Part shown: in pieces, positions 45,901-54,800 of the stretch
How positions within the stretch are numbered: the stretch's first letter is position 1
Layout of the letters: every line of letters begins with the position of its first letter
Assembly (NCBI RefSeq): GCF_028657195.3
Contig: NZ_JANCPR020000024.1
Span: 62,001 to 126,000, forward strand
Length of the DNA: 64,000 bases
Direction of reading: 5' to 3'
DNA from: Streptomyces iconiensis
GTDB taxonomy: Bacteria > Actinomycetota > Actinomycetes > Streptomycetales > Streptomycetaceae
The notes under the pieces: model-generated
Seen by the model: only the letters and a program-made list of their open reading frames with translations
Told to the model about the DNA's origin: nothing
Database searches by the model: none
Made by a program: the position numbers and the translations under genes

Positions 45901-46920
45901 GAAGCCGGCCCCGTCCACCCGGTGCCGGGCCGGCACGGAACCCCCGTCGAGCACGATCACGGTGAACGGCTCCTCGCGCCCGGGCGGCGCCTCCGGGTCG
46001 AACGTCGGCCGTTCCAGGAACTCGGCGCCGAGCAGGTCCTCCAGCTCGTTGAAGGCCGAGACGAACATCCGGGCAGGGCCCGCGCCGTCGTTCTCCTGTG
46101 GGTGAAGATTGTGGGGAAGCCACTTCACCCATTCCCACTCGCCCCGCCGCTCGTCGGACACACACAGCGCCACCCACACGTCGTCGGGGGCGTGGAAGGT
46201 GACGAGCTGCGCCACGATCGTGCGGGCCAGGGAGCGTATGCGGTCCTCGTCGCCCCGGAACAGCACCCGTGCCCAGGCCCGCAGATAGATGGCGATGGGC
46301 TGCTCGGGAACGGTGGAGTAGGCCCGGATGAAGCTGCGCAGGGCGTGGGCCGACAGCGGCTCCAGGTCCTCGACGGGGGTGGTGGCCGTGGGCGTCAGCC
46401 GCAGGCCCAGCTTCTGTTCCCCGACGGCCACCCTGACCTCGCCGAAGTCCTCGTCCTGCGGGCGGCGTTCCCACAGCCGCGTGGTGCCCGCGATCTGCCA
46501 CAGGGCCGAGGGCGGCGGATGCCGCCACGCCAGCGCCTTCTGCTGGTCGACCACCGCGCCGCGCACCTTGCGCCGCAGCTGGGTCAGATAGCGCAGATAG
46601 TCGCGGCGCTCACCCTTCAGACGCTGCTTGCGCTCGCTGGCCTTGCGCATCATCTGGCCCAGCAGCATGGCCGCAGAGGACAGCACCATCAGGCCCATGG
46701 CCAGATACATGAAGTGGCTGCCGCGGCCACCGCCCATGCCGGGTCTCATCAGCATGAGCATCATGGACACCGACATCAGCGCCATGGGCAGATACGTCCA
46801 CACCGCGGAACTGTCCGGCACCGTCTCGGGCAGTGTCGGGGGCTCCTGCAGTGTCAGTTCGCCGTCCGGCATCTCGGGGCCGCGCCGACGCGCCGGACGG
46901 CGGAACAGGACCACACTCAA
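42916..46920 (-). CDS. eccC: EccC, FtsK/SpoIIIE-type ATPase of type VII secretion
   Basis: 1334 aa, an EccCa-EccCb fusion. Two N-terminal membrane helices (about 40-90) and a domain of unknown function precede three FtsK/SpoIIIE ATPase modules. Their Walker A motifs are GATGSGKSE (near 484), GGPQSGKST (near 836) and GDTESGKTN (near 1119). Walker B-like strands are LVDFKGG, LDFGGG and VDYRRD; the third module is the most degenerate. It is the motor of the secretion channel and binds the C-terminal signals of WXG100 substrates. It is divergent from eccD with 308 bp between them. Confidence 0.95.
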   Translation of the reverse strand: MSVVLFRRPARRRGPEMPDGELTLQEPPTLPETVPDSSAVWTYLPMALMSVSMMLMLMRPGMGGGRGSHFMYLAMGLMVLSSAAMLLGQMMRKASERKQRLKGERRDYLRYLTQLRRKVRGAVVDQQKALAWRHPPPSALWQIAGTTRLWERRPQDEDFGEVRVAVGEQKLGLRLTPTATTPVEDLEPLSAHALRSFIRAYSTVPEQPIAIYLRAWARVLFRGDEDRIRSLARTIVAQLVTFHAPDDVWVALCVSDERRGEWEWVKWLPHNLHPQENDGAGPARMFVSAFNELEDLLGAEFLERPTFDPEAPPGREEPFTVIVLDGGSVPARHRVDGAGFRNAVVLDLTGALTWRPGRVTLRFDVSEDSFGLVRTDRERKEQTTRLGCPDTLGTIGATSLAKQLAPYRMGRGGGDSSEPLSSDVELTTLLGISDLYRHDPQALWNQSTGSSRLKVPIAVGPDGTPVELDIKESAQGGTGPHGMLIGATGSGKSELLRTLVLALALSNSSETLNFVLVDFKGGATFLGLDELPHVSAVITNLAGEAALVGRMQDALHGELIRRQELLRSAGGYTSALEYEKARAAGTPLEPLPSLFVVVDEFSELLSAHREFMELFVMIGRLGRSLGVHLLLASQRLDEGRMHQLESHLSYRIGLRTFSAMESRGVLGVPDAYQLPPQPGSGFLKSGVEALTRFRAAYVSGPYQQRRSRANQARVASQTVPWTAGYVVPRQLPDVPEPEPEPEEESGDTLLSVAVDRLLGAGPPAHQVWLPPLDLPATLDQVLPPLTPDPELGLTTVGWPMRGRLTVPVGIVDKPFEQLRDLLTIDLSGVGGHVAIAGGPQSGKSTMVRALLTSLALTHTPREVQFYCLDFGGGTLAPLAGLPHTAGVAARLDSERVSRVVAEVTALLADRERFFLDHDIDSMTTYRQRRAAGEFADQPHGDVFLVIDGWSTVRQDFDRYIQTFASIAARGLNYGIHLIVTSARWVELTAAVRDQAGTHVELRMGDAMDSQIDTRRAATVPRIPGRGLTREGKLHYLTALPRIDGVESAADLSDGVAALVAAVKESWRGPAAPKLRMLPTKLPVRELPPAGGDFRVPIGLEEERLSVVWHDFSESPHMVVVGDTESGKTNLLRLMAKAIMDRYTPAEARIMIVDYRRDLVEAVPEEYRLGHAVSMDALKDLVDGAARAVQTRAPGPDISPGRMKRADWWSGPRLFVLVDDYDMLGTGIGNAPFDPLLNHLALGWEVGLHLIVTRSASGAGRGLNETLIRRMLEVNTPALLLSCPPSEGYLLANVKGRTLPPGRAVRIARRKTTQVQTAMLDAAPDTPDTAPRGDT

Positions 46921-47228
46921 CGAAAGGGCTCCTCACGGGCGGGACATCGTCGGTGGGCGCCCTCGGTCGGTGGGCGCGCGCCGACGCGTCCGCACTGACG
47001 ACCGGGAATCAACTCTGCGTACCGGTATACCAGCTCACGGAAACGGCCAGGAACGCGCACCCGTTCGGGCGCGCTGTGGCACACGCATACGATGGTGACT
47101 GATCAGTATCACCCGTGTCCCCCACCGTTCGTCCCCGCACACCGCATCACCCGTCCCACAGCCCTCCGTTCACTACGGAACCCGGGAACGCCCTACGCAG
47201 ACCCCCGGAAGAAACGTGAGCCAGCCCG
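46921..47228. other. Divergent eccC-eccD regulatory region, 308 bp
   Basis: Contains a pair of TCGGTGGGCGC direct repeats (46949-46976), the palindrome GGTATACC (47024-47031, a possible -10 for eccC on the minus strand), a TACGAT -10 candidate for eccD (47088-47093) and the operator candidate at 47094. No gene is seen. Confidence 0.5.
47094..47113. promoter_or_regulatory. Candidate operator upstream of eccD
   Basis: GGTGACTGATCAGTATCACC: a perfect 10-bp palindrome ACTGATCAGT flanked by GGTG/CACC arms, offset by 2 nt. It abuts TACGAT, so it would sit at the transcription start of eccD. Confidence 0.45.
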
Positions 47229-48629
47229 ATGACTGACAACCAGGTGGCAGGACTGTGCCGCCTGACCGTACGTGCGCCGGCCAGGACCATCGATCTGGCT
47301 GTCCCCTCCGACGTACCGGTGGCCGACCTGCTGCCCGCCGTCCTCGACTACAGCGGTGACGACCTCGCGGAGAACGGCATCGACCACGGCGGCTGGGTGC
47401 TGCAGCGCCTCGGCGGCGAGCCGATGGACGAGGAGCGCACCCTCGACTCCTACGACCTGCGCGACGGCGAGACGCTCTACCTCAGACCGCGCATCGACGC
47501 CCTCCCCGAAGTCCACCTCGACGACCTGGTGGACGGCATATCCACCACCATGCAGGGCAGGCCGCACGGCTGGAGCCCGCTGGCCAGCACCCGGCTGCTG
47601 ACCGGTTTCGCCGTCGCCGCGCTGCTGGCCGGAGCGATCATCCTCGCCCTGCCCGGCGGCTCCTCAGGACTGCGCGCCCTCGCCGCGGCGGCGGCCGGGC
47701 TGCTGCTGATCGCCGGGGCCGGCTCGGCCAGCCGCGCGGTCGGCGAAGGCGCCATCGGCGCTGCCCTCGGCAGCATGGCGGGCCCCTACCTCGCCCTCGC
47801 CGGCTGGCTGCTGCCCGGCGGCGATCTCGGCGGCCCGCACAGCCACGAGGTGCTGGGCGCCCGGCTGTTGGCGGCCTGCGCAGCCGGCGCCGGCGGCGCG
47901 ATCGTCGCCCTCGCCGCAGTGGCCTCGTTCGCCGCGCTCTTCCTCGGCTTCGCCGTGGTCATGTTCTTCGGCACCCTCGCCGGCACGCTGATGGTCGTCA
48001 CCGATCTGGGTCCTTCCCACGTGGCCGGGATCCTCGCCCTGGTGGCCGTACTCCTCGGCGCTTTCGTCCCCTCGCTGGCCTTCCGGATGTCCGGACTGCG
48101 CATGCCTCCGCTGCCGACCAACGCGGAACAGCTCCAGGAAGGCATCGAGCCGCACCCGACCTCCGTGGTCGCAGCCCGCGCGGTGCTCGCCGACGGCTGG
48201 ATGCGCTCGCTGTACGGGGCCGTTGGCGCGGTCTGCGCGGTCTGCCTGGCAGTGCTCACCCACGACGGCGGGCTCGCCGAGGTCATCATGGCGGTCGTGC
48301 TCGCGCTGCTGCTGTTGCTGCACGGGCGCGGACTGGGGAACGTATGGCAGCGGCTCTCCCTCTTCGCCCCGGGGGCCGGCGGCCTGCTGCTGCTGGTCCT
48401 CTTCAGCGCCGTCGGCTACTCGGTGGACAGCCGGCTGCTGCTGGCCGCGAGCCTGCTGGCGGCCACCGCAGGACTCGCCATCGCCTCGTGGACCGTGCCG
48501 GGGCGGCGGCTGGTCCCGTACTGGGGCCGGGCCGCGGAGATCCTGCACTCCGCGACCGCGCTCGCCCTGCTGCCACTGGCCCTGTGGGTGCTCGGGGTGT
48601 ACGGAGCCCTGCGCGGACTGAACGGCTGA
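47229..48629 (+). CDS. eccD: EccD, type VII secretion integral membrane protein
   Basis: 466 aa. An N-terminal ubiquitin-like (YukD) domain (about 8-95: LCRLTVRAPARTIDLAVPSD, LRDGETLYLRP) precedes about eleven closely packed membrane helices from 120 to 462. This is the channel-forming core subunit of ESX systems. It is followed by eccB after 24 bp on the same strand, in an operon that probably continues into the esx genes. Confidence 0.93.
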   Translation: MTDNQVAGLCRLTVRAPARTIDLAVPSDVPVADLLPAVLDYSGDDLAENGIDHGGWVLQRLGGEPMDEERTLDSYDLRDGETLYLRPRIDALPEVHLDDLVDGISTTMQGRPHGWSPLASTRLLTGFAVAALLAGAIILALPGGSSGLRALAAAAAGLLLIAGAGSASRAVGEGAIGAALGSMAGPYLALAGWLLPGGDLGGPHSHEVLGARLLAACAAGAGGAIVALAAVASFAALFLGFAVVMFFGTLAGTLMVVTDLGPSHVAGILALVAVLLGAFVPSLAFRMSGLRMPPLPTNAEQLQEGIEPHPTSVVAARAVLADGWMRSLYGAVGAVCAVCLAVLTHDGGLAEVIMAVVLALLLLLHGRGLGNVWQRLSLFAPGAGGLLLLVLFSAVGYSVDSRLLLAASLLAATAGLAIASWTVPGRRLVPYWGRAAEILHSATALALLPLALWVLGVYGALRGLNG

Positions 48630-48653
48630 CGGCCCGAACCGGAGGAACGCACA

Positions 48654-50135
48654 GTGCAGTCCAAGCGCGACCAGGTCCAGGCGCACATGTTCGTCATGGG
48701 GCGGCTCACCTCGGGCATGCTGCGCGCCGACCCCGACGCCCCCGAGAGCCCCCAGGGCAGAACCAACCGCGGGGTCGCCATCAGCGTCATCATCGCCCTC
48801 CTGATCGCCGCGGGTGCCTTCGTCTTCGGGCTCATCAAGCCCGGCACGAAGGACTCCTGGCGGGAGCAGGACAAGCTGGTGGTCAACAAGGACACCGGAG
48901 GCCGCTACCTCTACCTCGACGGACGGCTGCGTCCGGTGCGCAACTACACCTCGGCGCGGCTGCTTCTCGGCGCCGACCTGGAGAGCGCGTCCGTCGGCGG
49001 CGCCTCGCTCAGCGGTACGGCGCACGGCGTGCCCGTGGGCATCGCCGGGGCCCCCGACGACGTACCGGGGGGTGACTCCCTGACCACAGGACCGTGGCAG
49101 GTGTGCTCGGCCGCGGGCGACGGCAGGACCGCCACCGCGCTGGCCATCGGCAAGGACATCCAGGGCGACCGCCTCGGCGGCTCGGAGGGGCTGCTGGTCG
49201 CCGGGCCCGACAAGGCCACGTACCTGGTGTGGCAGGGCAGCAAACTGCGCCTGGACGTGGCCGGCGGGGCCCGCGAAGCCCTCGGTTACGGCTCCCGCAG
49301 CTCTGTCCCGGTCTCCGCGGCGCTGCTCAACTCGCTGCCCTCGGGCCCCGATCTGACCTCCCCCGACATAGCGGGGCGGGGCGACCCCGGCCCGTCGCTC
49401 GGCGGCGCCCGCACCCGGACAGGCCAGGTCTTCCGGGCAGCGGCGCCCGGCGGGGACGGGAACGCCCGCTACTACGTGCTGCGCAAGGAGGGGCTGGCCC
49501 CGGTCAACGCCACGGTGGCCGCGCTGCTCCTCGGAGACCCCGAGACCAAGAAGGCGTACGGGGGCGGTGCGGTCAGCACCGTCTCGCTGGGCGCCGACGC
49601 GGTGATCGGCCATCTGGCGCCGGGCGCCGAGGGCGGGGACACCCGCAAGGACCTGCCCGCGAGTCCGCCGAAGGCGGTCGAGCCGGACGCGGGCGACGCC
49701 ACGTGCGTCGGTATCAGGTCGGGCAAGGACGGCACCCGCGTGAGCGTGTCCCTGGCGGATGCCGACAACATCGGCCGGGCGGCGCAGGCCCCGACGGAAG
49801 GGCTGACCCCGGCCTGTGTGACGGTCAACCGCATCGTGGTGCCGCCGGGCGGCGGGGCCCTGGTCCACGCGCTCGGCGCCGACGGCTCGAACGCGGGCAG
49901 CACCGTGTACCTGGTGACCGACAGCGGGGTGAAGTACCGGGTGCCCGAGCCCGAAGCGCTCAAGGCGCTGGGCTACACCACGAGCCAGGCGCAGCGGCTT
50001 CCGTCGTCGCTGCTGTCGATGGTGCCGACGGGGCCTGATCTGACGTCCTCGGCGGCGAAGTCCGGCCGTGCCAAGGCGACAACCGCGCCGTGTGGCGCCG
50101 ACGAGGAGAAGACCGGCGGCCAACGAGGGCGATAA
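48654..50135 (+). CDS. eccB: EccB, type VII secretion membrane protein
   Basis: 493 aa from the GTG at 48654, with GGAGGA 7 nt upstream. The cytoplasmic start SKRDQVQAHMFVMGRLTSGM is the EccB hallmark. One membrane helix follows (about 43-65, AISVIIALLIAAGAFVFGL). A large periplasmic domain with repeated motifs (R1-R4 type; two LPSSLLSMVPTGPDL- and LLNSLPSGPDLTS-like strands) fills the rest. It anchors the complex in the cell envelope. Confidence 0.93.
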   Translation: MQSKRDQVQAHMFVMGRLTSGMLRADPDAPESPQGRTNRGVAISVIIALLIAAGAFVFGLIKPGTKDSWREQDKLVVNKDTGGRYLYLDGRLRPVRNYTSARLLLGADLESASVGGASLSGTAHGVPVGIAGAPDDVPGGDSLTTGPWQVCSAAGDGRTATALAIGKDIQGDRLGGSEGLLVAGPDKATYLVWQGSKLRLDVAGGAREALGYGSRSSVPVSAALLNSLPSGPDLTSPDIAGRGDPGPSLGGARTRTGQVFRAAAPGGDGNARYYVLRKEGLAPVNATVAALLLGDPETKKAYGGGAVSTVSLGADAVIGHLAPGAEGGDTRKDLPASPPKAVEPDAGDATCVGIRSGKDGTRVSVSLADADNIGRAAQAPTEGLTPACVTVNRIVVPPGGGALVHALGADGSNAGSTVYLVTDSGVKYRVPEPEALKALGYTTSQAQRLPSSLLSMVPTGPDLTSSAAKSGRAKATTAPCGADEEKTGGQRGR

Positions 50136-50398
50136 CGCGCCCTGCCCGTCGGCACATCGGTATGTGAGGTGCGTCCGGAAAGGTGCCTGTGTATGCCAAG
50201 TCCCGTGCAAACAGGGCGGGCTGGTGAACCCCGCATGAAGCGGCGCTACTTGCCGGTCGGCGTTGCCCACGCTCTACGATCTTCTTAACATCGATACCTG
50301 TACCAACCAACTGGGTGGCGGCACTTCCGTGTCCAGCTGCGCGGGCCGCATCAGGGCTTCGGGCCCGGCGGTGAGAATCCTCCGGAAAGGGGAAGTCC

Positions 50399-50749
50399 AT
50401 GGCGGGCATGCAGAGGGCAGAAGAACAGGCGACACGGAACGGTATTCAGGCCCTGGAGATGGCTTTCTCGGGCGTCCAGAGCCGGCGTCAGGATGTCGAG
50501 AACACCAAGCACGGCATGATCTCGGGGCTTCAGGGCAGCGACGGTGGCGCCTTTCAGAAGCTGCTGGACTCCTGGGACGAGCACGCCGAGATCATCTCGA
50601 AGAACCTCCAGGACATGATCAACCAGCTCAACGAGACGCTCAGGGCCCAGGGGATGACCCAGGGCTCGTCGAACGAGGCCATCAACCAGGCGTACTCCCA
50701 GTCGCAGTCGGTCTTCGACGGCCTGATGGGCAGCACCGCAGGGCAGTGA
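50399..50749 (+). CDS. WXG100-like protein (LQGSDG variant)
   Basis: 116 aa, nearly all helical, with a central LQGSDG turn in place of the usual Trp-X-Gly; AAAGGGGAAG precedes the ATG. The ESX hairpin of two helices is evident (about 10-45 and 55-90). The C-terminal YxxxD/E secretion motif is missing (the sequence reads AYSQSQS). It is probably the partner of the next gene product in a heterodimer where the other chain carries the signal. Confidence 0.85.
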   Translation: MAGMQRAEEQATRNGIQALEMAFSGVQSRRQDVENTKHGMISGLQGSDGGAFQKLLDSWDEHAEIISKNLQDMINQLNETLRAQGMTQGSSNEAINQAYSQSQSVFDGLMGSTAGQ

Positions 50750-50839
50750 CCGTGCGGGCCGGGACCCCACCGGCACGCGCTCGACCGTACGACCCGAAAC
50801 ACCCTCCCCCGACAGCCACTCAGCGAGACGAGGTCACTG

Positions 50840-51160
50840 ATGCCGGACAACCTGACCGACGGATACATCTATGTCAGCTATTCCCACGTCGACAACGCGG
50901 TCGACGACATGCGCCTTCAGACGCGCGAGATCGAGAAGATCATCAACAGTCTGAACGACGAACTCCAGGCGCTGAAGAACTCCTGGGAAGGTGAGGACCG
51001 CGCGGTCTACGACGAGAAGCAGGCGGCGTGGAACCAGGCCGTCACCAACATGGCCACGTGGCTCAACAGCAACGCGAGCACGCTGAACGACATCCGCGAC
51101 CTCTACAGCCAGAACGAGCGTCAGCAGACGCAGAGCTGGCAGGACGTCAAGATCGGCTGA
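50840..51160 (+). CDS. WXG100 protein with YxxxE secretion motif
   Basis: 106 aa with the canonical turn SWEGED near residue 50 and a C-terminal LYSQNE that fits the YxxxD/E signal of ESX substrates. It is a two-helix hairpin like EsxB. It lies 90 bp after the first WXG100-like gene; together they probably form the secreted heterodimer. Confidence 0.92.
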   Translation: MPDNLTDGYIYVSYSHVDNAVDDMRLQTREIEKIINSLNDELQALKNSWEGEDRAVYDEKQAAWNQAVTNMATWLNSNASTLNDIRDLYSQNERQQTQSWQDVKIG

Positions 51161-51262
51161 TCTGGTGCCGCCCGGGCGACCGTTCCACGAGGAGGAAGAC
51201 GTGGGGCGGTCGCCCGCTGTCGTTGACCGGACCGTGACGGAGAGAGGCAAGGACGCGAGGAC

Positions 51263-51763
51263 ATGGCCGAGGACAACAAGCCCCCGACGCAGCTCAACAA
51301 GGAATGGCTCCAGAAGTTCAAGGACCACGACATAGCGGGGTTCCGGAAAAAGCTCAAGGAGATTGCGGAAGACGGCACGGGAGACCCCGTGATTCCCGCC
51401 ATGAAGAGCCTGAAGGGCGATGACGGGACCATTCCGGGACTGCCCTTCGGTACGCCCGTCCCGCTCGCGATCGGGAACATGGCGGCCGAGGGCACCGGGA
51501 CGCACGGGGACGCGGTGAACAAGGCCGTGGTGGAAATGGTGACCGCGCTGGACGGGATCATCACCAGCCACACCGAACTGTTCAAGGACATCGACTCCGC
51601 GCTTGAGGAAACCATCGACTCCCTCGTCAAGACCCAGGGGAAGAGCCTGGACGCCATCGACGGCCAGAAGCTCTACGACATCTTCGAGGACGAGGGCGTC
51701 GAGGTCGACCTCACGACCTCACCTGACGAGGACGGGGGCGGGGACGGGGGCAAGGACGACTAG
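51263..51763 (+). CDS. Type VII secretion-associated protein, unknown function
   Basis: 166 aa from the ATG at 51263. A Lys/Glu-rich N-terminal helix (QLNKEWLQKFKDHDIAGFRK) and a Gly-rich middle (GDDGTIPGLPFGTPVPLAIG) lead to a helical half (about 80-140). The acidic end is EDEGVEVDL plus a Gly/Asp tail. I recognise no domain. Its place between the WXG100 pair and the AAWKG protein suggests a chaperone or co-substrate. Confidence 0.7.
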   Translation: MAEDNKPPTQLNKEWLQKFKDHDIAGFRKKLKEIAEDGTGDPVIPAMKSLKGDDGTIPGLPFGTPVPLAIGNMAAEGTGTHGDAVNKAVVEMVTALDGIITSHTELFKDIDSALEETIDSLVKTQGKSLDAIDGQKLYDIFEDEGVEVDLTTSPDEDGGGDGGKDD

Positions 51764-51865
51764 ATCCGTCCCGCAGCCCACGTCGGCAGGCGGGTCCCGC
51801 ACGTCCTGATCCTTGGCCTCGCCGCCCGTACCCGCCTGTTGACCCCCCGTTGATGGAGTTCCGCC

Positions 51866-54800
51866 ATGGCCGATGACAAGACCGAGTACGACGACTACTG
51901 GATGAAGGCCGTCAGACTCTTCACCGGCTACGAGGCGCCCCCCAGAAACACGCTCTTCGACGAGATCACCGGCAACCACGGCATCAAGCAGATGAAGGTC
52001 GAGGTCTCCAAGCAGGACAGCGTCGATTCCGTCACGGGTCATGAATACGACTGGATGGCGGAGAACGCGGGCTGGGACATCAACAACACCGACTTCGTCA
52101 TCCCGTTCTACACCAGCGGAGGCTATGAGGGAGTCACGTACTACAAGGCCCGTTTCACCCTGCTCGGTGCCAAGATCGCGAATGGCGAGCCGGTGGGCGG
52201 CGAGGTCGTCGGGGGCGAGGGGAAGAGCAACTACGGCAAGGAGTTGGAGGACGGCCACTTCAAGCCGAGCGACGACGGCACGGTCTGGAACACCTTGGCG
52301 CTGACCAAGTACTCCTACGGGACGGGACACGCGCTGAGCGACCTGTTGGAGAAGGACAACGGGACCCTCGGCTTCAGCTGGGGCGGCGAACCCCCCATCG
52401 ACCTCGCCAAGGGCGTCAGGCTGAAGTCCTTCGACATGGCGGCGGACGCCTTCGACCGGGTGGCGAAGTTCCTGTGGGACAGCAAGACCACGATGGACGA
52501 GTGGCAGAACCGTGTGGGCACGGAGCAGAGCGACGCGTGGCTGGGGCAGGCCGCCGGTGTCTTCTGGGACCTCATCCATGAACTCAGGCGCCGGTACGAC
52601 CACTACGCCGACGACATGGAGGCCGTGGGCGGCGTCTCGAAGCAGGGCCGCGCGCTGCGTCAAGCGGGGCAGGACCTGCGGACGCAGGCCCAGAACCTCC
52701 ACAACAAGTGGGACTACTGGAACGTCTTCGAGGGCAACCCGCTGCGCTGGCTCGTCGATCTGCTGGCGGAGATCGCCACGAATTCCTGGGACAAGAATCT
52801 GACGCAGGTCACCGCCGACTACATTCCCGGAGGCTATTACTCGGCCGGCCGCTGGGACTACACCCCGACCGGCTCGTTCACCTCGCAGGCCACGAATGTG
52901 AACGGCCATCAGTACGGCGACATGAAAGAGCTGGACACCTGGAAACACGTGGGGGACGACGCGATCACCCGCTGGGAGACGTCCGTCAAGGAAAAGCTCA
53001 TCGACCCCGCTGAGGAGGCCCTGAAGAACCTGGCCACCGCGTGGGGAACGTCGCACTTCGACCTCGGGTCCATCAGCACCAAGGGCGACAAGGGGATCGG
53101 GGAGTCCTACAAGGAGGACAAGGCCGCCAAGGAGAAGAAGGACGCCGAGGACAAGGCGGCCAAGGAAAAGGCGGACGCGGAAGCGAAGTACGCCAAGGAC
53201 AAGAAGGACGCCGAGGACAAGGCGGCCAAGGAAAAAGCCGAAGCGGAAGCCAAGTACGCCAAGGACAAGAAGGACGCCGAGGCCAAGGCAGCCAAGGAGA
53301 AGGCGGAAGCGGAGGCCAAGGCCGAAGCGAAGGAGGCGGCGGCCGAGGCCAAGGCGGAGGCCAAGGAGAAGGAGGCCGAGGCCAAGCAGGCCGCGATGGA
53401 GGCCAAGCAGGAGGAGAAGGAGAAGGAGGCCGAGGCCAAACGGGCCGCGATGGAGGCCAAGCAGGAGGAGAAGGAGAAGCAGGCCGAGGCCAAACAGGCG
53501 GAGAAGGAGAAGCAGCAGGAGGAGATCCGCAAGGAGCAGGAGGCCAAGCAGGAGCAGATGCGCGCCGGTCAGGAGGCCAAGCAGGAGGCGGCCCAGCACA
53601 AGCAGGAGCAGGCGCAGCAGCAGGCCCAGGCGTTCCAGATGCGGCAGGCGAATCAGCAGAAGGCCGACCAGGACCGGCGGGAGAAGGAGCAGGAGAAGAA
53701 GCAGGCGGCGGCCGAGGCGAAGCAGGAGCAGGTCCGGGCCGAGCAGGAGAAGAAGCAGGAGCAGGCCCAGCACAAGCAGGAAGAGGCCCGCGAGAAGCAG
53801 GAGGCCAAACAGGAACAGGTCCGCGCCGAGCAGGAGGCCAAGCAGGAGCAGGTCCGGGCCGAGCAGGAGAAGAAGCAGGAGCAGGCCCAGCAGAAACAGG
53901 ACGAGATCCGCAAGGAGCAGGAGGCCAAGCAGGAGGCCAAGGAGCAGGAGGCCGAGAAGAAGCAGGAGGCGGCCCAGCACAAGCAGGAAGAGGTCCGCGA
54001 GAAGCAGGAGGCCAAGCAGGAGCAGGTCCGCGCCGAGCAGGAGAAGAAGCAGGAGCAGGCCCAGCACAAGCAGGAGGAGTACCAGCAGAAGCAGCAGCAG
54101 CTCAGCCGCCAACTGAACGGCGGCGGCCTGGACCAGCACATGGGCGACGCCGGCGGTCTGGGGCAGCACCAGGACATCTCCGGCCCGGTCAACGGTGACG
54201 ACTCCCTGACCAACCCCGGCGGCAGCGAGTCCCATCTGGACTCCCAGGGCCGCGTCGTGACGGAGTTCCCGGACGGCAGCAAGTCCGTGGTGGACCCGCA
54301 CAGCCAGATGTCCACCGTCACCAGGCCGGACGGCACGTCGTACTCCGGGCCGCTCAACGCGGGCGACCTGCTGAACAACCCCGACGGCAGCACCACCCAC
54401 CTGGACCCGCAGGGCCAGGTCGTCACCGAACACCCCGACGGCAGCACCTCGCGGGTGGACCCGGACACCGGCGCCACCTCGGTCACCAGCCCCGACGGCA
54501 CGACGACCACCGGCTACCTCAACGACCCCAGCAACGCCCAGCCCGACTACGGCCCCGGCTCGCACCAGATGAACGGTGGCGGCTCTCCCGGCGCCCTCAA
54601 CACCCCCTCATACGACTACGGCGACCCCTCCTACGAGGAGGAGCTGTACGACGACTCGCCCTACCGCGAGCCGTCACTGGGTGGTGCCTCCGGCGGATCG
54701 GGCGGGCCCGAGGCCGCGGAGGGCCAGGGCCGCGGCTCCCCGCTGAACAGCGGCCCGATGCCGGGCGGCGCCGGCGCGGGCGGCAGCGGTGGCGGTATGC

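Noticed and set aside
43411..46998. A 1195-aa open frame on the + strand opposite eccC
   Set aside because: A codon-bias shadow. EccC on the minus strand has three Walker A motifs.
50250..50280. A promoter TTGCCG-19-TACGAT before the WXG100 genes
   Set aside because: The spacer is too long for a housekeeping promoter and the -35 is poor, though a promoter in this gap is likely.
51719..54565. A 948-aa Leu-rich open frame on the minus strand, looking like many membrane helices
   Set aside because: It is the complement of the Lys/Glu/Gln coiled-coil codons (AAG/GAG read as CTT/CTC), so poly-Leu arises automatically.
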